Source of the DNA: Pegea sp. RAD2-039
Lineage: Eukaryota; Chordata; Thaliacea; Salpida; Salpidae
Direction: 5' to 3'
NCBI GenBank assembly: GCA_034620365.1
Contig: JAQGEQ010000020.1
Location: forward strand, 434,001 to 498,000
DNA: 64,000 nt
A program made the translations under genes and the position numbers. The notes beneath the pieces were generated by a model. That model saw nothing but the letters and a program-made list of their open reading frames with translations. It made no database searches and was not told where the DNA came from. How positions within the stretch are numbered: the first letter of the stretch is position 1; each line of letters opens with the position of its first letter. Below are positions 23,472 through 33,571 of the stretch, piece by piece.

Positions 23472-25310
23472 TTTTGTTCATATAATATATCTAAAAATAT
23501 AACTCATGAATTAGAAAAAATATTATCTATACTACAAAACAAATTACACTTAAAGTGATCAACAAAACCATACTTTCAACATAAAACTATTTTAATCGAA
23601 TTTTAAAGATTATTCCAAAAAAATACTCCATTTTTACAGTTACATTGAAAACAGATATCTTATGCATATAAACAAGTATAGCAGTTCAACTTAACACTAT
23701 TATAAGTTCAAATAAGATATAATAAATACTTTTATTTGAAACATTTAAAAGTCTATTAAACATTATAGCAATGACAATGTGATTTACTTATTAGTAAAGA
23801 AAATAGTAAAAAAAGTTCATTGAAAGTTTTTAATTGGAATGATAAAATAGTATATGATTTGATAACATGAATTTAATAGTAAACCTTTAATTGGGCATTT
23901 TCTAAATACTAGTTTTCATCTAATGAATGAAGTTATGAACTAACGAACAAAAAAGTTAACAAGGATGTTGTTTACACAAGTCTTCAATGTTGAATTAGGA
24001 TAAAAAAGAAGACTTTCAAAAGGCAAGAATGAATGCTACAGAAATTCATGATGTTGTTACAAAACTTTTTTTTATAAACACAGGATTGAGTGAATATTTA
24101 TTTATATGAACCTTTGAACAAAAAATTATGATAATTTTAACAACAAGTTTAAAAATTGAGTCAAAATATTTATATGAGAATTATAGAAACTACATTTGAT
24201 AGATAAAAATTAGTAAAGGCAAATTTGGAAAATGCATACTAAGTAGTATAACTAGTTTGTTAATTCAACCATAAAAATCAACGTGAGACGATTAAAAATT
24301 TGGCGCGCCAAACTTTTTATGCAAAAATTAAAATTTACTTTTAACGAAAAATGTTATTTTAACCTAATATTAGTTTAATACCGTTTAAAACTGAAGTAAA
24401 TTATTTCAAACTTATAATTTATTTCATTTATTTAATAGTGAAAAGAAATCTACGTTTTTTTCAGAACCAAACTTGGTTCGAGTCATAATAAAACCACAAA
24501 AAGATAAGAAAAATATATTTAGTAGATTAAATAAACTTCGAGAAATATACGATAAAACTTTGCTATGTATTGGAATAAGGAAACAAACTCTTCAAAGTCT
24601 CAGTCACAAAGCACATTTGTCTGTGAATTAATATATATTCGCCTGGTTTTGGTATCCAAAAACTTTACAGGTCATGGTATTAAACCGAGCTAGTAGGGTT
24701 TTCTTTAAGTCTTCACATGTTGAGTTGTTAAATTTCAAGATAGCAAAATCAATCTCAACTAAAATCTTTAGGACTTAATCAACAAAAATGACCTTTGAAA
24801 AACTTGTCTTACCAACAAAGGTTATGTTTGGTGATCGAGTATGCTTAAGAAAACCTAATTTCATGGGATCATTTACACCTCTTTGAAAAGTTATGTTTGT
24901 TGTTTTTCTTCATCAAATCTAACTAATCAATTTAAGCAAAAAATGTATCTTTTTTGCTGTTTATTTCAATATTAAAAAAAATCTTAAACAAATTCATTGT
25001 TATTTGGTGATCAAATAATTGCAATAATTAATACAATTGAGTTTTAAGCTAAGTATTATGCAATTATTTTCTAGATCATATGCTATTGCGCCTACATACA
25101 AATTTAAACTGTTAATAACCATTCTTTGAAAACTTGCCTATATTTTTTAGTAAATAAAGTGAAGTTTTTTAATTACAGACACTCTAAAAAATCTCTCTTT
25201 AATTATTTTAAAGAAATTAAATTGATTTATATGGTATACAACTAGCGCAACTATCGTAATAATATCTAGACAAAAATTTATAAGAACTTGATACGTTTAT
25301 AATAAAGATA
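23472..25310. other. Upstream region of MSH6, AT-rich intergenic
   Basis: Apart from the E2F-type palindrome at 24299-24312 I see no gene here. Some short AT-rich patches and a small inverted repeat (GAACCAA/TTGGTTC with 2 nt between the arms, near 24463) have no clear role. Confidence 0.6.
24299..24312. promoter_or_regulatory. Palindromic E2F-type site upstream of MSH6
   Basis: TTTGGCGCGCCAAA is a perfect 14-bp palindrome and contains the E2F consensus TTTSGCGC on both strands. It stands out because the surrounding kilobase is strongly AT-rich with almost no CpG. It lies 828 bp before the MSH6 start codon; E2F factors drive S-phase genes, including mismatch repair genes in vertebrates. The distance is large for a promoter site, so an untranslated first exon may lie between, or the site may serve another transcript. 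Confidence 0.5.
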
Positions 25311-26600
25311 ATGTTTACTGAAATATTTATTTTAGAGCTAAAGTTAGTTCAAGAGCCAATTAAAAGTAGTTTAAAATTCCACAATGCCCAGCATGGCTTT
25401 GTTAAGCAAAGATCTTCTTTGACTCAACATCTCAATTTTTTCAATGAGCTTACAGCTCATTACGAAAGTAATACTCCATGTGACATCATATACCTTGATT
25501 TTGCTAAAGCGTTTGATTCTGTTCCACACAACAAGCTCATTACTGTATTGAAAAACATAAAAATCAGCAACTCTATCTTAAAATGGATTGAAGATTTCTT
25601 ATCAGGTAGAACCCAACGAACCCGTGTAGAAAGATCTTTATCTACTCCTAGTAAAGTCACCAGCGGCGTTCCTCAAGGTTCCGTCCTGGGTCCACTTCTC
25701 TTTTTGATTTTCATTGAAGACCTCATCAGAAGACTAATAACAGTAGACAATGTCAGTGTGTTTGTGTATGCAGATGACATCAAGCTATTATCTGGTTCTC
25801 ACTCAAAACTCCAAACTGCACTAAACATTGTAGAAAACTGGTCTGCGAATTGGCAACTTAAAATCCAGCCAACAAAGTCTGAAGTTATAACATTCTCCCG
25901 TAAGCCAGCGGCCAACTTCAGCAACCAATACTACATCAATGGATCCATTCTTGAACGAGTATCCTCAGTCATAGACCTCGGCATTACTCTGACATCTGAC
26001 TTCAAATGGCACAGTTATGTTTCCAGAATCTTTGGAAAATCTATCAAGCTTGTCCACCTCATCATAAAGACTTTTAATTCTAAAGATCCATGGTTTTTCG
26101 TCAACCTTTTCAAACTGTACATACGCCCTATTCTTGAATACAATATCAGTGCATGGATGCCATATCAAGTTGGTGATATCAGAAAAATCGAATCTGTTCA
26201 GGCAACATTTACGAGATTGGTTTGCAGGAAACTTAATATCAAATACGGGAGTTATAACCATCGTCTCAGCTTCTTCAATCTAGACTCTTTGGAAATCCGA
26301 AGAATCAAATACGACCTTATTCTGATTTTTAAAATTATTCACAACCTAATTGATCTTCAGTTTGATGACTTTTTCTCCATTAGTCCCTCCCTCAAGTTAT
26401 ATCAACTTAGAAGACATAAATTACATCTTAATAAGCCCACTCCACCAGCTACGTTAACCAGATTAAGTTTTTTCTCATACCGCATAATCAGTACATGGAA
26501 CAATCTGCCATCAGAGATTGTCATGTCAAAATCACTTATGCTGTTCAAGAAAAAGCTGAATTGTTATAATATCGCCAACATTGCCATTTCTAAACTGTGA
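25311..26600 (+). CDS. LINE reverse transcriptase, N-terminally truncated ORF
   Basis: The 429-residue frame is open. It carries QHGFVKQRSSLTQ (residues 27-39), the catalytic block DFAKAFDSVPHNKL (63-76), GVPQGSVLGPLL (119-130) and the active site FVYADDIKLL with YADD at 153-156. The thumb and C-terminal region continues to the end with the usual WNNLPSEIV segment. The N-terminal half of the usual ORF2 (APE endonuclease and early RT blocks) is absent. The open frame means few mutations since insertion, but without the endonuclease and its promoter the copy is unlikely to move by itself. The start Met is arbitrary. Confidence 0.9.
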   Translation: MFTEIFILELKLVQEPIKSSLKFHNAQHGFVKQRSSLTQHLNFFNELTAHYESNTPCDIIYLDFAKAFDSVPHNKLITVLKNIKISNSILKWIEDFLSGRTQRTRVERSLSTPSKVTSGVPQGSVLGPLLFLIFIEDLIRRLITVDNVSVFVYADDIKLLSGSHSKLQTALNIVENWSANWQLKIQPTKSEVITFSRKPAANFSNQYYINGSILERVSSVIDLGITLTSDFKWHSYVSRIFGKSIKLVHLIIKTFNSKDPWFFVNLFKLYIRPILEYNISAWMPYQVGDIRKIESVQATFTRLVCRKLNIKYGSYNHRLSFFNLDSLEIRRIKYDLILIFKIIHNLIDLQFDDFFSISPSLKLYQLRRHKLHLNKPTPPATLTRLSFFSYRIISTWNNLPSEIVMSKSLMLFKKKLNCYNIANIAISKL

Positions 26601-26768
26601 ATTTTTCTCTTTTACAATACTATGATTCTGTGCAGTTCTTCATTGTCATATGCTTTTTCGTTTACACGTCAAATAGATCTAATTTGTGAGAATGTGTGTT
26701 AGCGAGAGGTGCTCTTTTTAGGCACCCTCCTTCACATTTATTGTAATAAATAAATAAATAAATAAAAA
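25311..26768 (+). mobile_element. 5'-truncated non-LTR retrotransposon (LINE)
   Basis: The element consists of a reverse-transcriptase frame (stop TGA at 26598-26600), a short 3' untranslated region with the segment GCGAGAGGTGCTC, and a terminal AAAT-repeat tail at about 26743-26768. No endonuclease domain precedes the RT, so the copy is 5'-truncated, as expected from incomplete target-primed reverse transcription. The left edge is uncertain because the element may begin a little after 25311. The same 3' end recurs in reverse at 36617-36683, which confirms a repeat family. The RT motifs fit the CR1/Jockey-like group; the exact clade is not decided. Confidence 0.9.
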
Positions 26769-29255
26769 TTGACTGTACCCAAATATCTTGTACAGTAAAA
26801 CTGATTGCTAATATTTTACCATTTCCTTTTAAAACCCTGTGTATGGTTAAAATTTAAAAGAAACTAGTTGAATTTACAACTGCTAAATGTTTCTTAACAT
26901 TTACTATTACATAATTACTAATTACAAAGTACAACATCAATTACTTTTCAGTTGCATAACTTTATGAGAATTTATTTTTAGATTGGTAAGATAACTTAAC
27001 TTTTTTGCTATCCCTCTCAAAACCAATTAATAGCTTTTTACATCGTTATAAAAAGGATAAATACACAAAGCAATATTTTAAATTCCTGAAAAATAGTAAA
27101 AAATAATATCAACTGAAATTTGTCTAAGGTAAAATCCATTTTAGGTGTTCTTTCACTAAAGTTAAATCAAATTATCGAACGCTTTGTTTTCATAATTTTG
27201 CCAAGCTTAGGTCATCTTTGTCTAACGCAGCAATACTTTTCACACTTATAATTAATGCTTGATTATTTGTTTTCACTTTAAATAACTATATATTTTAGTA
27301 ACTCTCTTCTAAATTATGGTAAAGTTTTAAAAGTTATTTTTTTATAGGATGCTTATGTTTTAAGATTGCATAGCAAAGATTAAAATATAAATGTGGCTAA
27401 ACGCTTACTGATCATGTAAATTATGTTAAGATTATATATACTACGTTCATCGGATTTATCACGTTTTTCTGATTACTAAGAAAAAATATTAAAAAATAAA
27501 GTTTTTATAGTATTGTCACAATTTTTAAAATATTTTTGAGAAAAAGATTATTTCTTAACTAAGCTATGAAACTATTTTAATTTGTTAATGGCTTTATATT
27601 CAAATGTATCCTGTAAAAAATAAAAGTGCAAAAATCATGTAGCTAATATGATTTAAGATTCACTATTTACAGATACATAGTAAAATAAGTTTTAGTTACC
27701 AGAGTAGAAATTATTTGAAAAATATTTTAGAACTAAAAATGATAACTATTAAAGTCAATAGAAATATATTATTTATGTAAATTATGTTATATAATCAAAT
27801 TGTTTGAAATTATATATCTTAGCAAATATTTTTAAGAATTGAAATTGATATTAGTGTATAAAGTGGGTTTTTTTTATTGTCTTGATTTCTTTCAATGAAT
27901 TTTGTTCATGTATTTAATCAAGAATAGTTTTATTATTCAGTTACCTGTTTTATGTTATATTCTTGCAATTCTTCTTTTATTTAATTAAAGCTTAAATTGA
28001 TATGGTACTTTCACTAAATTTATATTGAAAAATAAATTTTATATTAAAACTTTTTATTTATGAACAAATTATTTATAGCCTCTTATAGATTAATTTAAGA
28101 AAATTTCCACTTAAGAAAATAGATACTAGAACAACTTACAACAAAGTATTTAGATAATACTGAAAATTGATATTTATAAATTTATTTATAGCATGACTGA
28201 AAATGTATACTTTATACTTGAACTCTTTAAAAAGGTCGACTAATATTATAGTTAATATAAACAAGTTTTTCTACGTATATGAATAATTATTTTGAAGCTA
28301 ATATGTGATAATAACTTTTTCATTAAATATTGCTTCTTAGAAAAAGAAAGAAAGTAATTACTAAAGCTTCTCTTTTTATATAACAAGGATTTATTCTAAA
28401 GTTATGTTTTTTAAGCTTAAGAAGCTCATATTCTGATGTTTTATAATTATTCTTGATAAGTAAAAAAATTTAAATTTGCATTATCAAATCTTATACTGTT
28501 GAATATTTATAAAGTTAAACTTTTACTTTTGTAATTTATAACTGTGATATATATTTTTTAATTCTTAACTGTGTTATACTTATGCCTTTGCTGTGCTCTG
28601 ATTTTTTTTTTGTATAAATTTTATTGAATTATGGTATTTGACTTCACTTTAATTTATTTTTAGTCTTATTGAGTTTGCTATAAGAGCTGCATGATTATAT
28701 AAAGTAAATAGTTATAAACAATATATATACAATATAGGTATAAACATTTATTATTAGAAATAATTATAAGCACAAAAATTGTTTCAGTTATATACCAATA
28801 TTTAATTTTCTTAAATTTAAAAACAGCTTATGTTTTGTTTTTAGAGTTTTTATTTTTTTTGCCTATTTACATTCTTATGCTAACCTTTCATACAATTTTT
28901 GTTGTTTTATAAAGATTGTCAATAAATTATATTTGTGATAGAAATTTGTGAGAAAGCTTCTATATTTAAATCAATATTCAAATGTGTTTTATAAATATTA
29001 CTTTTAACTAAATTTTATATAAGTTCTTTATTTTTATAGATTTTAAAAATAGTTTAATTTTTATTGATTATAAGTTCAATAATATTTTTTTATATGACCT
29101 ATAAAATGATATCATTTTTAATATATTTTTCTAATTGATCTTTTTATAAATGGTTTAATCTAACATTAGTTATGATTTTTTTAAATCCAACAAAGTTAAT
29201 TTTCATATATTTTCATGAACAGATATTCATGGTAATTGAGTATTTTAATATCATA
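26769..29255. other. AT-rich intergenic region
   Basis: About 2.5 kb of very AT-rich sequence separates the LINE from GGNBP2. No frame looks coding and I recognise no RNA or repeat. The last few hundred bases probably contain the GGNBP2 promoter and 5' untranslated region. Confidence 0.6.
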
Positions 29256-30845
29256 ATGGGTGAGACTTTTGGAAATGATGTCACTCAAATCGTAGGACTC
29301 CATAAAAAGGATGATGATTCAAAATTAAAAGATCGTCAATTCCCTTTAGCTGTGGATGACAAGTTTCATGTGGTGATAGAACTAAGTAATGTGGTAACAA
29401 AAAATTGTGATACTTATGAAATTAACAAAAAACAGTTTGATATTTTTATGAAAAAGTATGGTGGCTTTGAGAAGGATGAATTGGTGAAAGCTGTTACTAT
29501 TGGAACAAATAGTGTCTTAGAGAAGTTGCAAGAGTCTGTTGCTTGTGTTGGTTGCCGCAGAGAGGTTGAAGAATTGATTCACCGAGCTGAGAGCTTTGAT
29601 CATTCTTTATATGAGTCATTAGATATTAATGAAAATGGTTTTCTTTCAATTTCAGCATCTTTTTATCAAAATCCTAAAAGAATGTTTCGGTTACTTTTCT
29701 TTATTCGGCCGAAACTTTATGAGGTTTTGGACAGTGTTTTGAAAGGTAAGAAGAACAAGCGATGTATATTCCATTCTTTGAAAATGATGAAACCCAATGA
29801 GTACCATCCAACTGAAAATAAATATTCAATTCAAAAATCTTTTGGCTCTTCTGTAATTGATGTTTGGGATCAAATGTGTCAAGAGTGCCATAATGAGATT
29901 ACTCGTTTAGAATGTAATGGAATTGTTGAAACCATGGACTTTTATTTGAAAAAACATCGTTTTTGTTCTGAGTGTAAGTCTAAAGTTCAAAGAGCTTATC
30001 ACATGTTAACTGGAGATGTAGACCACCAAAACGAACCTGGGTTTTGTTCTGCTATATTCGACGGTTTAAAATTTTGTAAAAACTCCACTGGTACTGGTAA
30101 AGTTAATAAAGCTGAACAAGAACCTAATCATGTCCACGTGTGTTGTGAAAGAGCGTATATTGTTCATATGTTATCTCAAGCTGATGCAGAAATTTCTGGT
30201 GGTAGAAAAGAAAAGCATGCTAAAACGATTGATATTGCTCAAGAAGAAGTGTGCACCTGTCTCTCACTGTATTTATACTATCGTTTGCATAAGGTTTGGC
30301 ACTCTAAGCTGACTTTTGAACAAACTTGGTTTATTTTGTTGCTTATCAGCTTAGAGTTGATTCAGCAAAAGTTTGAGACTTCTGTCGAGTCTAAATTTGG
30401 TTATGGTCGAATGGAAGCCTTTTGCAAGGAGTTGGAGAAGGATGAAGAAATGAAGAACTTAAAAATTCAGAAGAAAAGAATGAAGAGAAAAAACAAACAG
30501 AAGAAGAAGCGAGAACAGAAAACTGAAAAATGTGTTTCAGACACTAATGATAATATGGAAGATTACTGTGGAGCTGTTCAACTTCATGACTGTGCTCTGC
30601 AAGACTCTAATGGATCAAGTCTTAATTTCCCAAACTCCTTACTCGATATGCTGAAACAAAAAACCTGTGATTGCTCTCATGATAGTCTTTCTAATGATTT
30701 AGACTTGACGAAAGATGAAATACTAGAATTTGAGAAAAATCGATCTGAAATTGAGTCTCAACGAGTTAAACTTCGGGATCATCTGAAACAGAAGTTTAAT
30801 GATTATGTTGTTGCTTCTATTCAACAAAATAAAGATGCAGAATAA
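29256..30845 (+). CDS. GGNBP2: Gametogenetin-binding protein 2 homologue, single exon
   Basis: The frame gives 529 residues from ATG 29256. An in-frame upstream extension to 29172 adds a hydrophobic, poorly coding-like stretch and is probably untranslated; an alternative Met lies at about 29229. Family landmarks appear in order: CVGCRREVEEL, KKNKRCIFHSLK, VIDVWDQMCQEC, ETMDFYLKKHRFCSECKSKV, HVHVCCERAYIVH and KHAKTIDIAQEEVCTCL. A strongly basic, low-complexity segment (KKRMKRKNKQKKKREQK, about residues 405-425) and an acidic C-terminal tail follow. The vertebrate protein has been linked to spermatogenesis and placental development, but its biochemical role is poorly known; the paired cysteines suggest metal binding. 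The absence of introns contrasts with DNAH2 and plastin in the same window. Confidence 0.93.
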   Translation: MGETFGNDVTQIVGLHKKDDDSKLKDRQFPLAVDDKFHVVIELSNVVTKNCDTYEINKKQFDIFMKKYGGFEKDELVKAVTIGTNSVLEKLQESVACVGCRREVEELIHRAESFDHSLYESLDINENGFLSISASFYQNPKRMFRLLFFIRPKLYEVLDSVLKGKKNKRCIFHSLKMMKPNEYHPTENKYSIQKSFGSSVIDVWDQMCQECHNEITRLECNGIVETMDFYLKKHRFCSECKSKVQRAYHMLTGDVDHQNEPGFCSAIFDGLKFCKNSTGTGKVNKAEQEPNHVHVCCERAYIVHMLSQADAEISGGRKEKHAKTIDIAQEEVCTCLSLYLYYRLHKVWHSKLTFEQTWFILLLISLELIQQKFETSVESKFGYGRMEAFCKELEKDEEMKNLKIQKKRMKRKNKQKKKREQKTEKCVSDTNDNMEDYCGAVQLHDCALQDSNGSSLNFPNSLLDMLKQKTCDCSHDSLSNDLDLTKDEILEFEKNRSEIESQRVKLRDHLKQKFNDYVVASIQQNKDAE

Positions 30846-32108
30846 CTGAGACATGAGTTTGAGATTGGAGTTTGTACTGATTAGTAAACATAGTTGACAA
30901 TTTGATCTTTTATTTCTTTCGTGTCTGTGAGCATCTCTAATTTCAAGCAGAATTTAAGTAATTGCAATCAGAATCAATGATAACAACAAAACTTTCATTC
31001 TTGTACAATTAATTTATTTCAAGCATCAGTTTCGAATGTTCAAATTGTTCACAGTACTTTTTATAACAACTGTTCAAAGCAAATTTTGATTGTCTTGTTT
31101 TTTATGTAGTAAAGCATATTTTTCATAAGCCTATTTTCATCTACGGTAACTTTTTTATGGCTGATTTTCCAGTATAGATGTAGTTAAGAGGCCTTAACTT
31201 ATTAGTATTTAAGTTTCAGCTTTTTGTATTTCAGTATTTAGTCAACATACATTTAAGGTATGGGTTTACTTATATATCATTCCTATCAATTCAAACTACG
31301 TTGGTAGATGATACATCTATATATACATGATTAAATGCCCTAGTCAGCACTTTATAGATATATTTTGAATTTGCAGAAAAGCACTTAAAGTGTTGGTTGA
31401 TTGTTGTTCAGTTATGCTGAACGTTTGTAGATTATGCTTTTAGGTTTTTGGAGTCATTTCTTCAAAATGATTTTATTTACAGTTATATGATTTTACACAT
31501 GAACAATTTGATAAGTTATTTACACCAATTTTTGCCTGTTAAATAATTGGCTGAAACGTTTAATTAATATCTTTACCAATTAAATTCTAGTTTGTAAACT
31601 AATAGTTTTTATTCTCACTTTTACTTGTAAAATTCATGGCTTGAAAGAAATAATCGTTTGTCAAACTGATCCTTCAGTTCTGATAATTCATTTTGTTCAA
31701 CATCTTTGCTCAAGATCTTTCAAATCAAAATCTCTTTCATGGTTTCGTTAATAAATCTCAATTTTAATAAAACTGTATTTTTGTTGACAATTTTATATTC
31801 TAATTGTCTTCTCTCTTACAGCTAAATATGTTTTGGTCATAAACCAATGTTTTGATATTATAGTTTTAGTCATTCCTCGTGTGAAGATATCTGTAAATTT
31901 TATTCGAACGTTTTTATTGATTTTGAAATCTAAAGTGTTAAAAACTTAATTTTCTTATACTACTAGTAGCTTGAAAGTCTTGTTCACTTCATCAGTATGT
32001 GACAAGCGTGCCACTAGTAGTTTCAAATTATTTTGTAATTTTGGTAAAATTTCTAAACCTGGTTCTTTCAACTTACGTCGAGTGTTCTTTAGCCAGGGTT
32101 AATATAAA
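30846..32108. other. 3' flank of GGNBP2 and upstream region of UBXN10
   Basis: No coding frame is supported here. AATAAA at 31750-31755 could end the GGNBP2 transcript, about 0.9 kb after the stop codon. A repeated ACTAGTAG motif near 31960 and 32013 lies just before UBXN10 and has no known meaning. Confidence 0.5.
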
Positions 32109-33571
32109 ATGCATCGGCCAAGTCGACCTAAATCTGCAAAAGGTAGGACACGACCAAATCGTTACACATGCTCTGAAGCTACCAAGTCAACAACAGGGTA
32201 ACTTGAAACTCAATTTTTCTTGATATTTATGATTTTGTTTATAAACTTCATAAAATTGTTTATGAATTTGAAAATATTTAAAAGTTTTCTAAATATTTTG
32301 TTGAAGGACACTTTGAGCTATATATCTTAACAATAAAGTCATGGGTCGTTTATATGTATTTATTCAGAAATATATTTTCTTAATATTTACTTTTTTATAT
32401 TAATATATAAGTAGCTGCAAATGTAAGTTTTGGTCTTCTGATTTGATCAGATAAAGCTTTCTTGATTTAAATAAAGATTAAACAAAGAATGTGATTGATT
32501 GTTATCAAAATAATTTATTCTAAAAAAAACAGTTTGCTTACATTTGATTATGATGACAAATCTTTATATGAAAATGTAAATTGTTGAAATATTTTTTTAT
32601 TTTTTCTGTTTGTTAATTTTCATCTATTTTCAGCGTAAAATCAGAACAACAGCCAACAACGAAGACAACAACTTTGCGCACATCTTCTGTTGCTGGTAAA
32701 ATTTCTAATTAATTTAATTTTGATAAATTTCTTCTGCTTAAAACCTTCATGGATTTATTGGCAGTTAAATTATATGAAACGAAATTAATTACCAATTTTC
32801 TGTTTTCTTCTAAACATGATTGATTACATTTTTTTCTTAAAACCAGAATATTTTTCAACATTATTGGCATGTTTTTAATGAATACAAATTGAAGCTTGAT
32901 CATCTTTCAATTTGTTCGAAATTGATTCCTAGATTTATTTCAAAAATCTTTTTTTCATTTATTCAATTTTCATGAAATTTGCTTTTGTTTATTTTCTAGA
33001 TTCACCTTCGTCGTCTTCTTTTGATTTTCCCAGAGTCTTAAGACCAGTTTCTTCCTTATCCAAGTATCGAATCTTACCTGGTATATCTTCCGGTGTCTCT
33101 GATTTTCAATCCCAGAACTTTTTCAACAACTTATCTTCATTACAAAATGAAAATCAGCTTAACCAAATACAACAACATCAACCCATGCACGAATTAAACT
33201 GTGATGATGATCTGAAAATCGATAATTTAACTATTTCAGATTCCATTTCTGAAATTGAAAACATTGACTCGAAAAAACCTCCAATTTCACTTGAAAGTAA
33301 TCAGCAGTTATTAATTGCTTTGAAACTTCCTGATGGCACACGAGTAGAAAAATATTTCCAACCAAATGATACTCCCAAACAAATCCTTATATCCGCCTAC
33401 CATCATCGACCAGCAGTTGTAGGTGGTCCAGCTTTGTGTGATTTATTCCAAATCGATGAGAAAGTAGACTTTAAAAAACACTTGCTGTCTGATATGGAGT
33501 CCAGTTTGCTCGAATTAGGAATTTCTGATCGTACTTTATTGTATGTTGAAAGAAATGATTATGAAGATTAG
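32109..33571 (+). CDS. UBXN10: UBX domain protein 10 (ciliary p97/VCP adaptor), three exons
   Basis: UBXN10 is a UBX-domain adaptor of the AAA ATPase p97/VCP that in vertebrates binds the IFT-B complex and is needed for ciliogenesis. Exons 32109-32197, 32634-32695 and 33000-33571 join in frame through GT-AG introns to give 240 residues (vertebrate form about 280). Exon 1 encodes MHRPSRPKSAKGRTRP, which matches the conserved RPKSAKGRTRP motif near the N-terminus of UBXN10. Exon 3 encodes SSLSKYRILPGI, the counterpart of the family's SLNKYPVLP segment, and the UBX fold starts at about LLIALKLPDGTRVEKYFQPN and runs to the C-terminus. The middle is Ser/Asn/Gln-rich and poorly conserved. A Met at 32972 lies inside the intron and is not the start. 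An upstream 5' exon cannot be excluded. Confidence 0.85.

Noticed and set aside
29172-29255. 28-residue N-terminal extension of GGNBP2
   Set aside because: It is AT-rich, hydrophobic and unlike the family N-terminus; ATG 29256 has a better context and is followed by conserved-type sequence.
32972-33002. Met at 32972 as the start of the UBX protein
   Set aside because: The sequence before 33000 is an intron 3' end; upstream exons joined in phase supply the conserved UBXN10 N-terminus.
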